Source: Scortum barcoo | Lineage: Eukaryota; Chordata; Actinopteri; Centrarchiformes; Terapontidae | Assembly: GCA_023238725.1 (NCBI GenBank) | Contig: CM041546.1 | Span: forward strand, 14,298,483 to 14,362,482 | Length of the DNA: 64,000 nucleotides | Direction: 5' to 3' | In this document: in pieces, positions 46,661 to 60,150 of the stretch | Layout: every line of letters begins with the position of its first letter | Position numbering within the stretch: the first letter of the stretch is position 1 | Notes under the pieces: model-generated | Seen by the model: the letters and a program-made list of their open reading frames with translations, nothing else | What the model was told of the DNA's origin: nothing | Database searches by the model: none | Position numbers and translations under genes: made by a program

Positions 46661-48329
46661 TGTCATTGTGGTGCTGTGGCCAATCAAATACATGCAAGCG
46701 CACATTCCTGGTATATTACACTGTAACATGTACTGTACTTGTACTGTTGTATAATCCGGTTTGAGTATTGTAAACCACAGTGCAGCCTTTTGTTGGTTAA
46801 GTCTTCAGATTCACACATCTTTTACACAAAGAGGCCTCCCTGGAAATCTACTTCTTATCTCATGTATGTGAAGCAACACCCCTACCAATGCACTGCCTTG
46901 TGTTGTTTTATTTCAGGCCTTTTTTTTTTTTAGTCTATACCCACTTTGTTATAAACAGCTAATAGAATTTTTTGACAAATGAAAATGCAGGAGAACCGCA
47001 AAGTCACTATCATTCATCCTGAAGGGGGAGTGAATGTCTAAAACACCAATGGTTGTTGATATTTCAGTCTGGACCAAAGTGGAGGACCGGCAGACCGATA
47101 AAAAAATGAGTAAAAAAATCTGTTAAAGCGCTCCAGCATTCAGGCATGAAAAGAAAATATCTCTGAGCATACAAACATTTTTGTGCCGCGAAGGTCAACA
47201 GTGTGTTTCAGTCTCTGATTCCTGTGTGAGCTTGAACAAATACGCAGTAAGTCCCTACAGAGGAGGCCTGTCTCTGAGAATTTGTCATTAATATTCTCCT
47301 GGCATAAAATCCTTGATAAGGACTGGAGAGGAATAGTTTTTTTGGAAGCGCATGACAAGGCTGGATTACGCCGCTGCCAGGTCCTTGGTGATTGCCGTTT
47401 TGTCTGACAAGCACCAGTGAGGTGGCCAGAGACACCGGCTGCCGCTGAACATGGTTAAAAAAAGATGTATCACATGTGTCGAGGCTCTCTAGAGGACGGG
47501 CTGAATGTGTGAGAATCTAATTATTTACACCCCAGAAAAGATAGCCACACATATGCACAAGAAAATGCCATTTGTCGGTTTGTTTATTTGCTCTTTCTCC
47601 ATCCACCAGAGGAAAAGAAGAGGAGACAGGTGGAGGGGGAGAGGGAGGCGTTCTGTCGTGCAGGAAAAAAGAGGAGAGAGGGGGAGAAACAGGAAGAAAC
47701 AGCGAGTTGTTGACAGAAGAGGAGAGAGAAAAAGAGAGGAGGGGGTGGGGGGGGACCACGTGGAAGAACCGTCTTGTGACAACCGTCCGACAAGCATGCA
47801 TAGGTGTGAGTGTGTCATGAGCGTACACTGGTATCACCAGCCACACTGCCTCATTTCAAACAAATAAATCCAATTTTATACAGACTTTTACAGAAGCCAT
47901 CCAATTTTTTACAGCATTTTTTTTTCTTTTTTTTAAACAGCGGTTACTTTTTTTCTTTGCCACACATTCCCAAATTATGCCTATGTTACATGTCTGATAG
48001 CCTCAAATCCCCTTTGGTTGATGTGGAAACTTGTTTTTTTTTTTCAGGCAGTGATTCTTCCAACACAGACAGCAGACAACTTACTGTACACTGACAGACA
48101 GACATCCAGACAGACACAAATATACAGAACAGATACAAAGAGATAGAAAGAGAGAGAGAAGGAGAAAGGCAGAGGACCAGAAGCAGATTTTGAGCGTCAT
48201 GCCTGCAGACAAGTTTCTGTAACTCGTGGAAGATGGCAGTAGAATTATACAAAAAGAGGAACTCAACTGCGAACCAGTTCTGTTAACAAAGATGTGATCA
48301 GTAAACCTTAACATCCACAGAAATATATT
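46661..48329. other. intergenic region between clcn1 and fam131b 3' ends
   Basis: No coding exon was found. It contains purine-rich low-complexity sequence at about 47610-47750, which generates spurious frames on both strands, and T-runs near 47918-47935 and 48033-48045. Nothing else is recognised. Confidence 0.45.
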
Positions 48330-51224
48330 TGGCTTCTTGTTATTAGTTTATTCATTCATTGAGATTTTCAAAAACAAAAAAAGAAAAAAGAAAAAAACAA
48401 TAAAATAACCCAAACTGAAGCAGTGTCTTTCCATCAAGTCCATGTATGTTTCCTTATGAATTAATTCATAGTCCAAATTAACCTCACATTTGTTGCAAAT
48501 GTAAAGCAATGGTCTTGCCACCACATTATTATCTTTAAAACCGAGTGACTCATAAAGAAAAAGATACTGCTCCCAGAAGGGTTGTCACCTACACGAAATT
48601 ATAGACTCTGTACAAGCTGTCACATTTTCCCTCCCCGCCAAGTAATTGTTCAATAAATAAATGAATACGTGCCATCGTGTAAAGACATTCTGTTAGCAGT
48701 TTTGAGCCCTCTTGTTTCTGTGAGGAATCCAAGCAAGGATCCTTGAAGTGAAAGAAAAATGACAGGAGATTTGTTAGAATTGAGAGCTGCCAAACTATCC
48801 ATCTCTAATAATCAGTTTAACGGGGGTGTGAGGGTGTAAAGTGCTCAAAACCAGATGGAAACAGGACTGCTTTACAACCGTGACATCTATTCTAACTTAT
48901 ACTGGAAGGGATTTCAACAAGTCAGTAGAAAAATAAACATTGTTCCCAACGTTGCATAAAGAAGCAATCGATAAATAAATTCATTCAAGTCAATAAACCG
49001 TTTTTGTTTTGTTTTTTTCCTTTTTTTTTTATCTTGAAAGTTTCTCACACAATCATCAAAGTGAGAGGAGAAGAGGTGCTCCCCAACAGAAAAAAAGATG
49101 AAAACAGCGGTTGTGTGTTGTTGTTGTAAAGTTCATCAGTGAGTCATGCACAGAAAGGCCACGCTCTTCTTCTTCTTCTTCTATGTTTTTGTTGAACTCC
49201 CCGTCCTCCTTTTGCTGGAAAACACCTGATTCTTCCTCAGGTGGAAGAAAGAAAAAAGAAAAAAAAGAAAAAGAAAACATGCTTCCTCAAACACTCCAGG
49301 CAGCTTCTTCACAGTAATCACGATGAGCGGGAAGACACCGATCTGTTCAGCTCCAGTGTTCAGTCCCAGTCTTCTGTTCGATTCCCTGATTGGCTGATTG
49401 AGCGGCACACGGGCAGCGATTCCCAACCCCCGCCCCACCCACCGCCACCCGTGAACTCAGACCCACTGCTGTCCTTTTTCTCCACTGACTAAATGAAACC
49501 CTCCTCAGTTTGAGCGATCGCTCTATTTACAACACAAACATTCCTCTGTTTCATTTTGTCTTTGCAGGTGGTACACATGAGAGAAAAACAAACAAACATA
49601 AAAAACTAAATTGAGGCCTAAAGTGTGAGCTTGAGAGCAATCCCAAAATAAAGTGGGACTTAGAGGTGTAAAAAAATAAAGAAATCATACTGTACTAGAA
49701 CAGTTACTATGACTGGGTGAGAGGCGATTTTTATATACTCTATTTACATCTATACGACAGAGTGGACACTGGTCTGTCGGGAAGCCAGTGTTTTGCCTGC
49801 CTATTGCTGGTTACAATTTAGATATTTGTGTGTGTGTGTGTGTTGTGGTAGTGGTCCAGGTGAGCAAGCAGTGAATCCATTTTCAACAGCTCCCTCCCAC
49901 ACGTCTGAAAGATTCGCTTTGTTGATCTTTGTTTCTTAATAAAAGTGTTTGATTCTGTTACGTGTGGACTCGGAGGAGACATCAAAAAACAAACGCCCAT
50001 GTACTGCCGTCTGCCTTCCAGTACATTCAAATAGTGGTTATCGTCCTCAATTTACTGCAACTACCTCTGTGGAGGAAAAAAAAGAAAACAAAGCAGCTGA
50101 GGGTTTGTGTTGTTAAGTGGCTCGGTTTTGGTTGTCAGTGGTGCTGAAAGCTTTCAAGAGTGGGAACTGGGTAACATCGGCCATCCAAAGGCAACCTCTA
50201 ATCTGTTGGATTGCATCAGTGCAAAAGAGATTCGCTTTATGCCCACCGCAGGCCCACTGTGGCCCCACCTGGGATACTATGGTTCAGTGCAAAGTCTATA
50301 CAGTGCTGTATAGTACAGGTACTCCATAGTACTCTGAAGAAACATGCATACAGAGAGACAGAGTAGGAAGAACACTATCTTACAGTACAATCCTTATCTG
50401 TGCAGGGTTTAGTGTGTGCAGTCAGCAGGACAGGCCTGTCCCTGGGTTGTGCATTGGGCATCATGGTGCCACAACGTCATAGAACAATTTATTTTTAGAG
50501 GGTAAATCTGCATTTCACTGAAATGCTGACATTTTCTGAGCCTATTTTAATTGCATGTGAAATTGTTTGGGTTGTCATTAATAAAGTATATTGTGTGTGT
50601 TAGATGCAACAGGAAAATTAATGTGATTAAACACTATCTAACATGTTGAGTAACAGCTGTAAACAGAGTAGTTGTCCAATAGGAAAACTGTTATATCTTA
50701 TCATACACTTATACATAGATTTTTCTCTTGTTGTTTTTTTTGCTTTATTACAAAATTATTCTTATTATAATGTTTTATTATGATAGATTTTCATTATTAT
50801 TATAAGACGATGACAGGGTCGAGTTGCTTGTCTTCATAAAAAGCATGCATGTTTCCGTTCCCCTCCTCTTCATCTCGACGTAGTTTCGTTACTCTGAAAC
50901 TGATGGAAATGTCTCGGCCAGTTGATGCTCTTCTTCCTCCTCCTCCACTTCAGTTTCTCCATCCTCACTCCTTCCTTCAGTTACCTTTGGGATGTAAGGC
51001 TTACAAAGAAATAGGTGTCCTTTGTTGCATCAGCTCTTGTCTCAGTGTGAGTCCACTTTCAAATCTGTTTCTCCCCATTTTGAAGAATTCATCTTGCAAC
51101 CAAAAAGTTGTGTTTTTGATACCTGAAAAGGAACAGATTAATAGATACATATTTTATTATTACGCTCATTCCTCGCTGACTCCCTGGTCAGTTTGTTATA
51201 AGGAGTCTCTTGACAGCGAGGAAC
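48330..51224 (-). other. probable long 3' UTR of fam131b
   Basis: The fam131b stop codon is at 51225-51227 on the minus strand, and no other gene is seen down to the clcn1 side. TTTATT at 48347-48352, AATAAA on the minus strand, is followed by TGTGGATGTT, a plausible cleavage context. A UTR of about 2.9 kb would result. The far end is inferred only from this signal. Confidence 0.35.
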
Positions 51225-54200
51225 TCAGTTGGTTGCCATGGAAGCAGCCGGCCCCTCCTCGTCCTTCTCCTCTAGCGTCTGAGCAAGGCCGGAGCTGACA
51301 TCGGAGGCCTTCCGCTCTGTGATTGGCTCTGCCGGCGGTTGCCCCGGACTACTGCCCCCAGAGGCATCCCCTTGTTGCGTGGGCGGAGTCAGCGTGGCCG
51401 GCTCTGGCTCCATGCACAGTGTCACCTCCTCCTCCTGATCAGGACAGAGACACACAGGAGGTTCAGTCAACTCGAGTCACACACAGGAGCTGTTTAGCAG
51501 TAAGGTCAAATCCATACATTACTCAATAGCCATCTAAATATAAGTGAGGGTCCATATTGACTTAATTTATGATCTATACTTATATCTACATTACTGCCAA
51601 CTGACTTCAGTAGGTTTATAGATTGATTTCTCATCTTTTAGGCAGCCAGCAGAGTCTGAAGTTCAACTAGGGAAGACTTCCAAGGCTTGTTTGAAATGTG
51701 TAATCCATCAAACTTGACATTTAGTTGTCTACGAGTTAAATCTATGGTTTATTAAAATCATAGTCCCAAACAGCGTGCAGGATGCTTCAACATCTAACAT
51801 ATCAGTCTTTACATTCAGGAGCATTGTTAAAGGGGTATTCAAGAAATTTACTATTTCACTTCCATAAAGTTTAGGCACTCACAAGAAACAGATTTTAAAA
51901 CAAAATCAATGGTCAAAATTGAAGCGTCAGTGGTCTGAGATATCCTGATTTTAGTCATTCAAGTCAAGTAGAGTGGGTCGAGCTCCAAAAAATCCTGCAG
52001 CTTTCATAATGTAACTCATTACCATCTTTCATTAGATCCTCCTTTCTGATACAGGCTTTCTGTTCACATCAACAGGTTTTTTTTTTGCCAAAACTCCAGA
52101 AAGTTAAAGCTAAAGCTGAACATATAGTGTTTTAACAGGCTGAGAAGGTGGAAACTGGTGAAATTCCCCTTAAAAAAGGTTGCTGGTCACAAGTTTCAAA
52201 CGTTGGAGTTCCCTGCAGGACCATACCAATTAAGGAGACATCTCAAACCTGCCTCTGTTTATTACATCAGTAGAGCTGACTGATTGTTCACTACAGGCTG
52301 CCCAAAACTTTAATTTAGAAAGAAATTTGAAAAGCTGGAAACAGAGATTGATTTGCATGTTTGCCTGAATACTGACTTTAATAATTATCAAAGATTCTAA
52401 TTATTGTTCTGTCAATACTGACAAATCAATTAATAGACAGATAATTTCAGCTACAGTTCTTACCACACTGGCATAAAATGAAACCAACCCATATCCATGC
52501 CGAGATGACTGGAAATATTTGATTAATGTAAATGCCATGTGATTTGTAGTAAACAGAATAAAAGCAGGAGTATGGTCTCTTCCTGTGCTCACCACTTCAC
52601 AGATCAAATATCAAACACTGAAGATGTAATTTTATGTAATCTAACCCTAAACGTTCACCTCACCTTGACCTCCTCCTCCTCCTGCTGCTCCAGTAGCGGG
52701 GAGTGCTCTGTTCCCACCATCTCCTCTCCAGAGGGGACACAGAGGCTTGGCTCCACCACCGCTGCCACACCCATGTATCCTCCAGCCTCCGCCTGATAGG
52801 CCTCCATTTGCCCCGTGTTCCACAGATCCACCAATGGAGGGTGAGCGGGATGGACCAGACTGTGGATGGTGCTGTTGGGCGTTGCTTGCAAAGAGTGGTT
52901 GGCACTGTGCAGCCGGTGCTCCAGCGACTAAAAGCAGGGTGAGGAAGAAGAGGCAGAGCTGAGATCTGTTGCTTGTGTGCCGCCTGCTTCCCAACTCAAG
53001 TCGACCATCCATGTCAGAGGTGACACCGTTTGACATTATACACAAAGCCTCGTGACGGCAGCCAAGACCAAAGGATTAGGGAGGCAATACAGCAAACGGT
53101 TGTGACTATGCCAGTGATCAAGACTGCGTTTCTTTGTGTACAAGAGGGTTTAAATGTATATTTGAGATTGAGGCTTATTATTTTATTTTGGTTCATACTT
53201 GTTATTTACAACAGGAAGAATTTCCTCTAGCAATCAGCTTCTGGAAAACAGTGCTGAGTTTTAATCAAAATAAATATCAACTTTACCACTTTATTTTCCT
53301 CATTATATGAAGTATTTTGAATTGAATATGCTTGACTGTAGACAAAGTTCACGTTTTAGAATTTTCTGACTGTTGAGGTTACACTGTCAGAATGAATTAC
53401 GAAAACATAAACATTCAGTTGGTGAAAAAGTTCCCTTTAACAATATCTGATCTAATTATTAATTACGACTAACATATCAATTCCTTTCTAGGCAATTATA
53501 GGAAATACTAATCACAGACATTGAGTGACAAAATTGAGAGAAACTCAAAAAATAATGAAAAACTAACACAATAAGAAAAAACTTGAGTTAAGATTATTTT
53601 GTCAAACTACTATTTATAAAGTCATAAATGAACTTTCCCACTTAAGCAGTGATTCCTTTTACCTGATTTATACATAGACCTAACTGGTTATGAAAAAGTT
53701 TTATAGAGTTATTAATTTATGAAGACACAAGTTTGAGGAGCATTTTTCCAGATTGTGAGGGACTGCTTGAGGATTTTTGGAGTGACTTAGTGCAACAAAA
53801 TTTCAACCCCTCATTGTATCTCAGAGGGCCCCTGTCACACCCACAGAAATGAGCCTCCGCCTGCTCCACACTAGTCACCTGTTGCTGCTGATATTGCAGG
53901 AGCTGCTGTTGCTGGTAGTGCTGGATTTGTTGGATCTGCTGGAGCTGCTGTAGTTGACTCTGCTGCTGGAGAGTGAACTGCTGCTGCTGTTGCTGCTGCT
54001 GCGACAGGAAGTGAGCTGCCACCTGCCCGTCATACCCGTCGTTCCCCATGACATAGGAGCCAGCAGGGGGAGACGCCACGCCGGAGGGATCGTTGTTGAT
54101 CGGTTCCCAGGCATCAGAGGAGGAGAGGCAGTAGTGGCCCTGGGAGACGTACGTGTGAGGCCACACCTCTGCTGAGGAGTGGTGCAATATCTGATCTGGA

Positions 54201-57200
54201 AAAATGGAAAAAGGCAGCAGCTGCTGTTAGAGCTCTTCAGACTGGCAGATTTGAACAGGAAGTTACAATACAGTTTTGGTATTTTAGTAGGAAAAAGGAG
54301 ATTGAATCTTCTAGATAATATGATCTTCACAATATCAAGAAGTAAAAAAAAAAAAAAGAGGGAAATACTGCTGATGATCCAAATCATAATCCAAACTAAA
54401 TAAAAAACGAATCATTGCTGGTCTGGAAAACCTCCTGCATTTTTTTCAGCTGCTAATGACCAAATAACAATTTAGCCTGTGACTATGCTGATATAGTTTT
54501 AAGATTTAAGGTGTAAATCATGTTTGGTTAATCTAGTTTCAGCTGCTATCATACTATTAAAAAGCGTTCAAAGCACAGGAAATCAGGCTTTGATCTGGCC
54601 TGCTGAACAGAAGAAGTAATGTTTGCCTGGGAGCTAAAAAAAAAAAAACTCAGCAGAAAAAAACCTTCCACTGTTGATTCATCACTTGTGTCAAACTGTA
54701 TTGTGCAGACACAGCCTTGATTTTGTGCCATGTTTCCTTTCAAGGAAACAGGTACAAATTGGGCCCGAAAGAAAACACAGCCACACGTTTTCACCCTAAA
54801 TGTTTATTTGACTAAAAAAATGAAAGGATCACTGGATGCAAATGCTCATCCACTAAGGTTTATATTACAACAACAAACTCATTATAGTTGTCTGCACATC
54901 TAACTTCATGAGCAGAAGAGACAGTGGTGTGGTATGAAAATGTCCAAAACATCTATTAATACAGATGCAGTGCCTGAGTTTACCTTCCAACAGTCCATGT
55001 TGGAAATGTGAAATTAATAATGAGCTACCCCTCCAGCCTGCAGAGAGGAGATGGAACAGTATGTTCTCATTACGAAGCAGCATGACACATGCTATACTGC
55101 AAGCTGCTTATCTGCACCTACACAAACACTTGACACAGCTGTTGCGTTCTGCTGGCTATGTAGTCCATCATTATTAATTTTTACAACATTTACTAATATA
55201 CATGATTTACTTAAATATGTACAAAATATACTGTATACTAGTGAAAAGTACCTAATTACATTTACTAAGCCATTATACTTGAGTACATTTTTGAAGTGCT
55301 TCCCATTTCATGCTATTTTATACTGTGACTCTGCAACATTTTGGAGGGAAAATTTTTTACACCACTTCATTTATTTGAAAGCAATAGGTACTATAAACTA
55401 TATTAAATGCCCAACAGTACATTAAACGTATTATCTATAATATAATTTCACACTCTGACCAACTTCAAATAAAATTCCATGGTACACTTTGCTGATGATA
55501 CTGCTCTACTTTTACCTAATTATATTTCTAAGAGTGATTTCTAAGATTCATTTCTAAATGGAGGGCTCTTTGAATGGTGTATTTTTACAATTAAGCAAAA
55601 TATCTTAATACTTCCTCCATCACTGCTGTATGTCAGATATACCAACACAATCTTCACCTACATGTAAAGGTTGCTAAATTATGCCAATTCATCTACAGTC
55701 ATATTTGTAGTCCTTTACCCCGACTGGTGATGCTCTCCTGGTTGACCTCACTCAGATGAGCCACGCTGCCCTGGTTTGAGCCCGACCGCGGGCTCTCTCC
55801 ATCCATCGATGACCAGGCCAAGAGCGTTGCCTCAGAGATCGCAAACTGCTGCAGGATACCTGAGGTCAGAAAGGACAAGACAGGATCATTGTGAGGACCT
55901 GTTTTATAATTAATTGGCTGAATAACTGGCATGAACCCCAGAAAGTGAGGTGATGAGCACATAATTCTGCTGATGACAGTTAACAGGCTCTGTGGAGTGC
56001 CTGCCCCCGTCTGTGTGTGTGTTTCCAACCTGCAGCGAAGCGGGCCTCCTTCTCTCCATCGCTGAGGTCACTATAGGCATCGTTCTCCAGCCGCCGCTCC
56101 TTTTCCCGCTCCTGGGTGGTGATGCGGGACTGTGGGATGCCCCCTGCACCCACCGTCTGCATGCCCCAGTTCTGCCATTCGATCATGTGGGCGACGCGAC
56201 CCTGGGCCATGGCTGTGGGCTTGGTCACTCTCTCCTTCATGGTGCGGGTCACACCTGATGGTGGAAAAGTAATGGGACAGGGGGTGGGGGGGCGAGGATT
56301 GCAAGAGAGTAAAGAGAAAGGGCGAGAGGAGTGCGGGAGAAAGTGCCAAATGAGAGGTTGACATGGGATGATGAGAGGAGCCGAGGGATAGAGCATTTGA
56401 GGAAAGAAAGGGAAGGAAGTGAAGCAGGAGATAAAGTGGAGTAAACAGAGAGAAAGAGGAGAGATGGACAGAAGATAGACATGTTATCCACCAAGTGTGT
56501 TTTGCTCTTTGGTCACAGAGGCTGGGGTGACTGGTGAAATCATGAATATCCACTAGGGTTTGACTGATACACTGGTTTGGCAACTGGGAGGGTCAAATGA
56601 GACAGTCGGTGCTGTTCTATATGACAGATATAAAACAGTTTATTTAATTACATATTTACTGCCTGACTGATAATCAGTTGACTTGTAGTGGATAAAGTAT
56701 ATATAAGTGTGATTATAATTTGCAAGTGTTATTAGTGATAACTCCTAATGTCTGACTTTATTATTTGCTTCGATGATAAGAATTAAATTTGGAATAACCT
56801 CTAGGGTGTTTGTTTTAAACATAATATTGGGTATTAGATTAAAATATCAACTATTGGCAGGTGCAATCAAGACAAACCAGTACAGAAAAACATTATCAGT
56901 CAATTCAAATGCCTGTGGTTTAATGAGGGCCTCCATAAACATGGATTATGAGAATAGCTAAATGACAAGGGTCGTGGAAATGATATGCATGTGTTTAATG
57001 AGACTGAGCTGTCGTCTGTACAGGCTACAGGGAGGAGGGGGGGATGGATGTGTCTTGTCTGACAAAGGTGCATTGTGGGATGGAATAGGTTAATTGGGGT
57101 GAGGCGGCTGTGTGGCATGAGTAATGAGAGGTTGGCTTGTTGACATGATAGCTTTCACACCTCTGCTAAGCTGCGCTGGGTAAGCAGAAAGGCTGCTCTC

Positions 57201-58978
57201 TTTCTCCTTGCAGTCTGTTTAAGAACTTGACTCGTGCAAACTCTGCAGAACATACGTCTTTTAAAGAAGAGACTCTTTTACTGCTGTCAAGCTAGCGCCA
57301 GCTGATATCTGCAGAACCGCTGTGCTCCATATTTCATGTGACCCACACATGATGATGACACGTACTGTAAATCCCTGGTTGTTTGATTCTCTCTGATGGT
57401 GGCACATGGAGATGAGATTTATGAATAAATTATGGGACAAATCAGTACCACAGCACCACACAGTGCAGCAGCTGCACTTCACTTCACTGTACTGCAATAC
57501 ACTGCACTCAAATGAACTGCACTGCACAAAACAGCTGGATTAAACCAAAACCACTGCACTAAAAGAAAACACTTCACTACACTGCACTCGACTCGACTGT
57601 TTAACACAGAACTTCGAAACATCCAAACTAAAACTTGCTCAGGACACCACAATTTCACAACCACTTAACATAAAAAAACTACACTTCCCACTCACCTTTT
57701 CTTAGAGCAACAACCTGTGTGATGATGCACTATGTGTGTTTGTGTTGTGCTTTTCAGGCTGAATTCATTCCGTCAATGACTCATGAGGAGCCATTGACGA
57801 GCGTTATTGCAGTGTGGAGAGGAAGTGATACAGGGGAACCCGTTTTGGGTACCATGCTGACTCCAGCGCCCACTGAGGGCGGAGCCAACATGGGGTCAGT
57901 TTACCAGTTACAGCACAGACACACACCTGACACACCTGACAGAGAAGACTTAGCCAGAGCCCCGATGCCGTAGGCGTTTGAGTTCCTCTTGAGTCGAGGC
58001 AGGATTGATGTGGTGTCTTCCATAGACAGCTAGACGGAGAGAAGAGAGAGGAATGGAGGAGGGGAAAAAAGTGTGGAGAAAAAGATAGTATGGCAGGTGT
58101 GACGGGGCACAGGAAGACATCGAGACAGTGTGTGTTAGAGGGGGGTGAGTGGAGAGGAGAAGTGATGGAGATGTTGGGTTAATACAAAAGATCAAATCTG
58201 CATTACCCAAATCCTGCTTCAAGTTTGTCCTTTTTATTCTTCACCAATAAGTGGCTCTGATTGTGCTCACTACTGTGCACCACTACAATAAACTGTAAGA
58301 GATCAACTGTAAAGCCCAAGTGGAGGAGGGAGGGCAGTCATGAGGGGGACGGAGCTGATCGCTAAAGGGTGAGTTAAATCAAAACAGGTGAAACAAACAG
58401 ATAGATAGGGAAAAGAAAAGTAGTAGATGAAGGAATGGTGTCACAACACTTACATTGATTCCTTCCCATGAAAATTCTGAACGTCCATGCTGAGGAAGAG
58501 AAATAGGAGGAGAGAGGGATGGGGAAAGAGTAAGAGAGTGACAGGACAGAGAAAACATTGACATGCATGGGAGGGGAATGGGAAGAGACAAAGAGAGGAG
58601 GGACAGAGGACGGGTAGCACGTCGGACATGCAGAGGGAAAGGAAAAAAAAAATAAGTGAGGGAAGAGGGGGGGAAAAAACAGAGAGACGGACACACAGGA
58701 TTTTCCAGGAACGAGGAAGGCAAGAGTCCAGGACCAGAATGACAGGGAGAAGGGAGGGGATTAAACAGGGATCAGTATATTTGCTTAGTTATGTATAGCA
58801 GAGTGAATATGCTACGGATGAATGAGTCTCCTCTCTGGTTACATGTGCTGCCAAAAACACTGAAAGCCAGCAGAAAATCGCATGTGCACGTGAGAGAGAG
58901 AGAGAGAGATGTCAGTGCTGTGTCGAACGGTATCTGATGCTGCAGACAGACAGGAGACTGAGGCTAACAGGAGGAAGT

Positions 58979-59019
<41 letters not shown>

Positions 59020-60115
59020 TGTAAAGGCAGATGCTGGGGCCAGAGCAGATAAGCAGCAGCCTCTGCCACAGCGTTCCCCTCTATCAGCTAGACTGACACT
59101 AACTAGACCGGGGACACTGGTGGGTTAGTGGCTGTGCTGAAATGTTTTCACCTTCCCGTCCATCTGCACACACAGTTGAGGCTGGGCAAAGATAAACAGG
59201 GAAAATAAACAAACTGGTCCCTAACATTAACTACATATACAATACATCCTCTCCAACTGTATTTTTTCAGTTCATTAGTTTTCCTTGCCTGGCACAAAGG
59301 CGCACATGTCTCTTTTTCTATATATTTGAAACCCAGCAATGTAAACAGCTGTGATGGAGAAAGTACTCAGCATGTACGTTTTACTTATTTGCTTTCTTGC
59401 TTTGGGTTACATGACAGCATTTATAGCAGTCTTCTGGACAGTGAAATCAGACGGTTAGCTTAGTCCTGCATAAAGCCTAGGAACAGGGGGAAACTGCTAG
59501 ACTGACTCCAAAGGTAACAAAATCCGACTACCTGCACCTTTAAACCTCACTAATTAACATGTAATATCTTGTTTGTTTAATCTGTATACAAAAACGCTGC
59601 AGAGGCGAGAAGTTTCATAGACAGCCAAATATTTCTATATAATATATATTTCTATATTTCTATATAATATAAACAAATATATACGATATAGTGTTTTTAA
59701 ATAGTGAGCTGAGGTGCTAGAGGTGCTTGTAGGTGGATTTCCTTAGCTTTGGACAGAGCCAGGCTAGCTGTTTCCAGTCTTAATCAGGTGCTTACTGTAG
59801 CATACAGCATACAACCTTAAGAGTGCAGGAAAGCAAATAAGCTTATTTCCCCAAAATGTCCAACCATTCCTCTGAGCTTAAACACTGAGATCGCCGCTGG
59901 TAAACAGACTGTTAAATGTAAAGAAAAGGTCATTTAATGCGGGAGTGACTACCGTGGTGGTGTTCACTATCTCCACCAGCTACGTGCATCATGTATCCAG
60001 ATAGCTTGTGTTAATCAATATCTGCCTCTTCCAGTTCTTTTCTACACTCCTTCTTTTTCTTGTAATTCTATTCTGTGCTCCCACTTCCTCGCTCTTTGAC
60101 TCCCTGCTCATCTCC

Positions 60116-60150
<35 letters not shown>

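Noticed and set aside
53875..54387. Minus-strand frame with Ser-Asn runs
   Set aside because: It is a shifted reading of the fam131b CAG tract; the real frame gives Gln and matches FAM131B on both sides.
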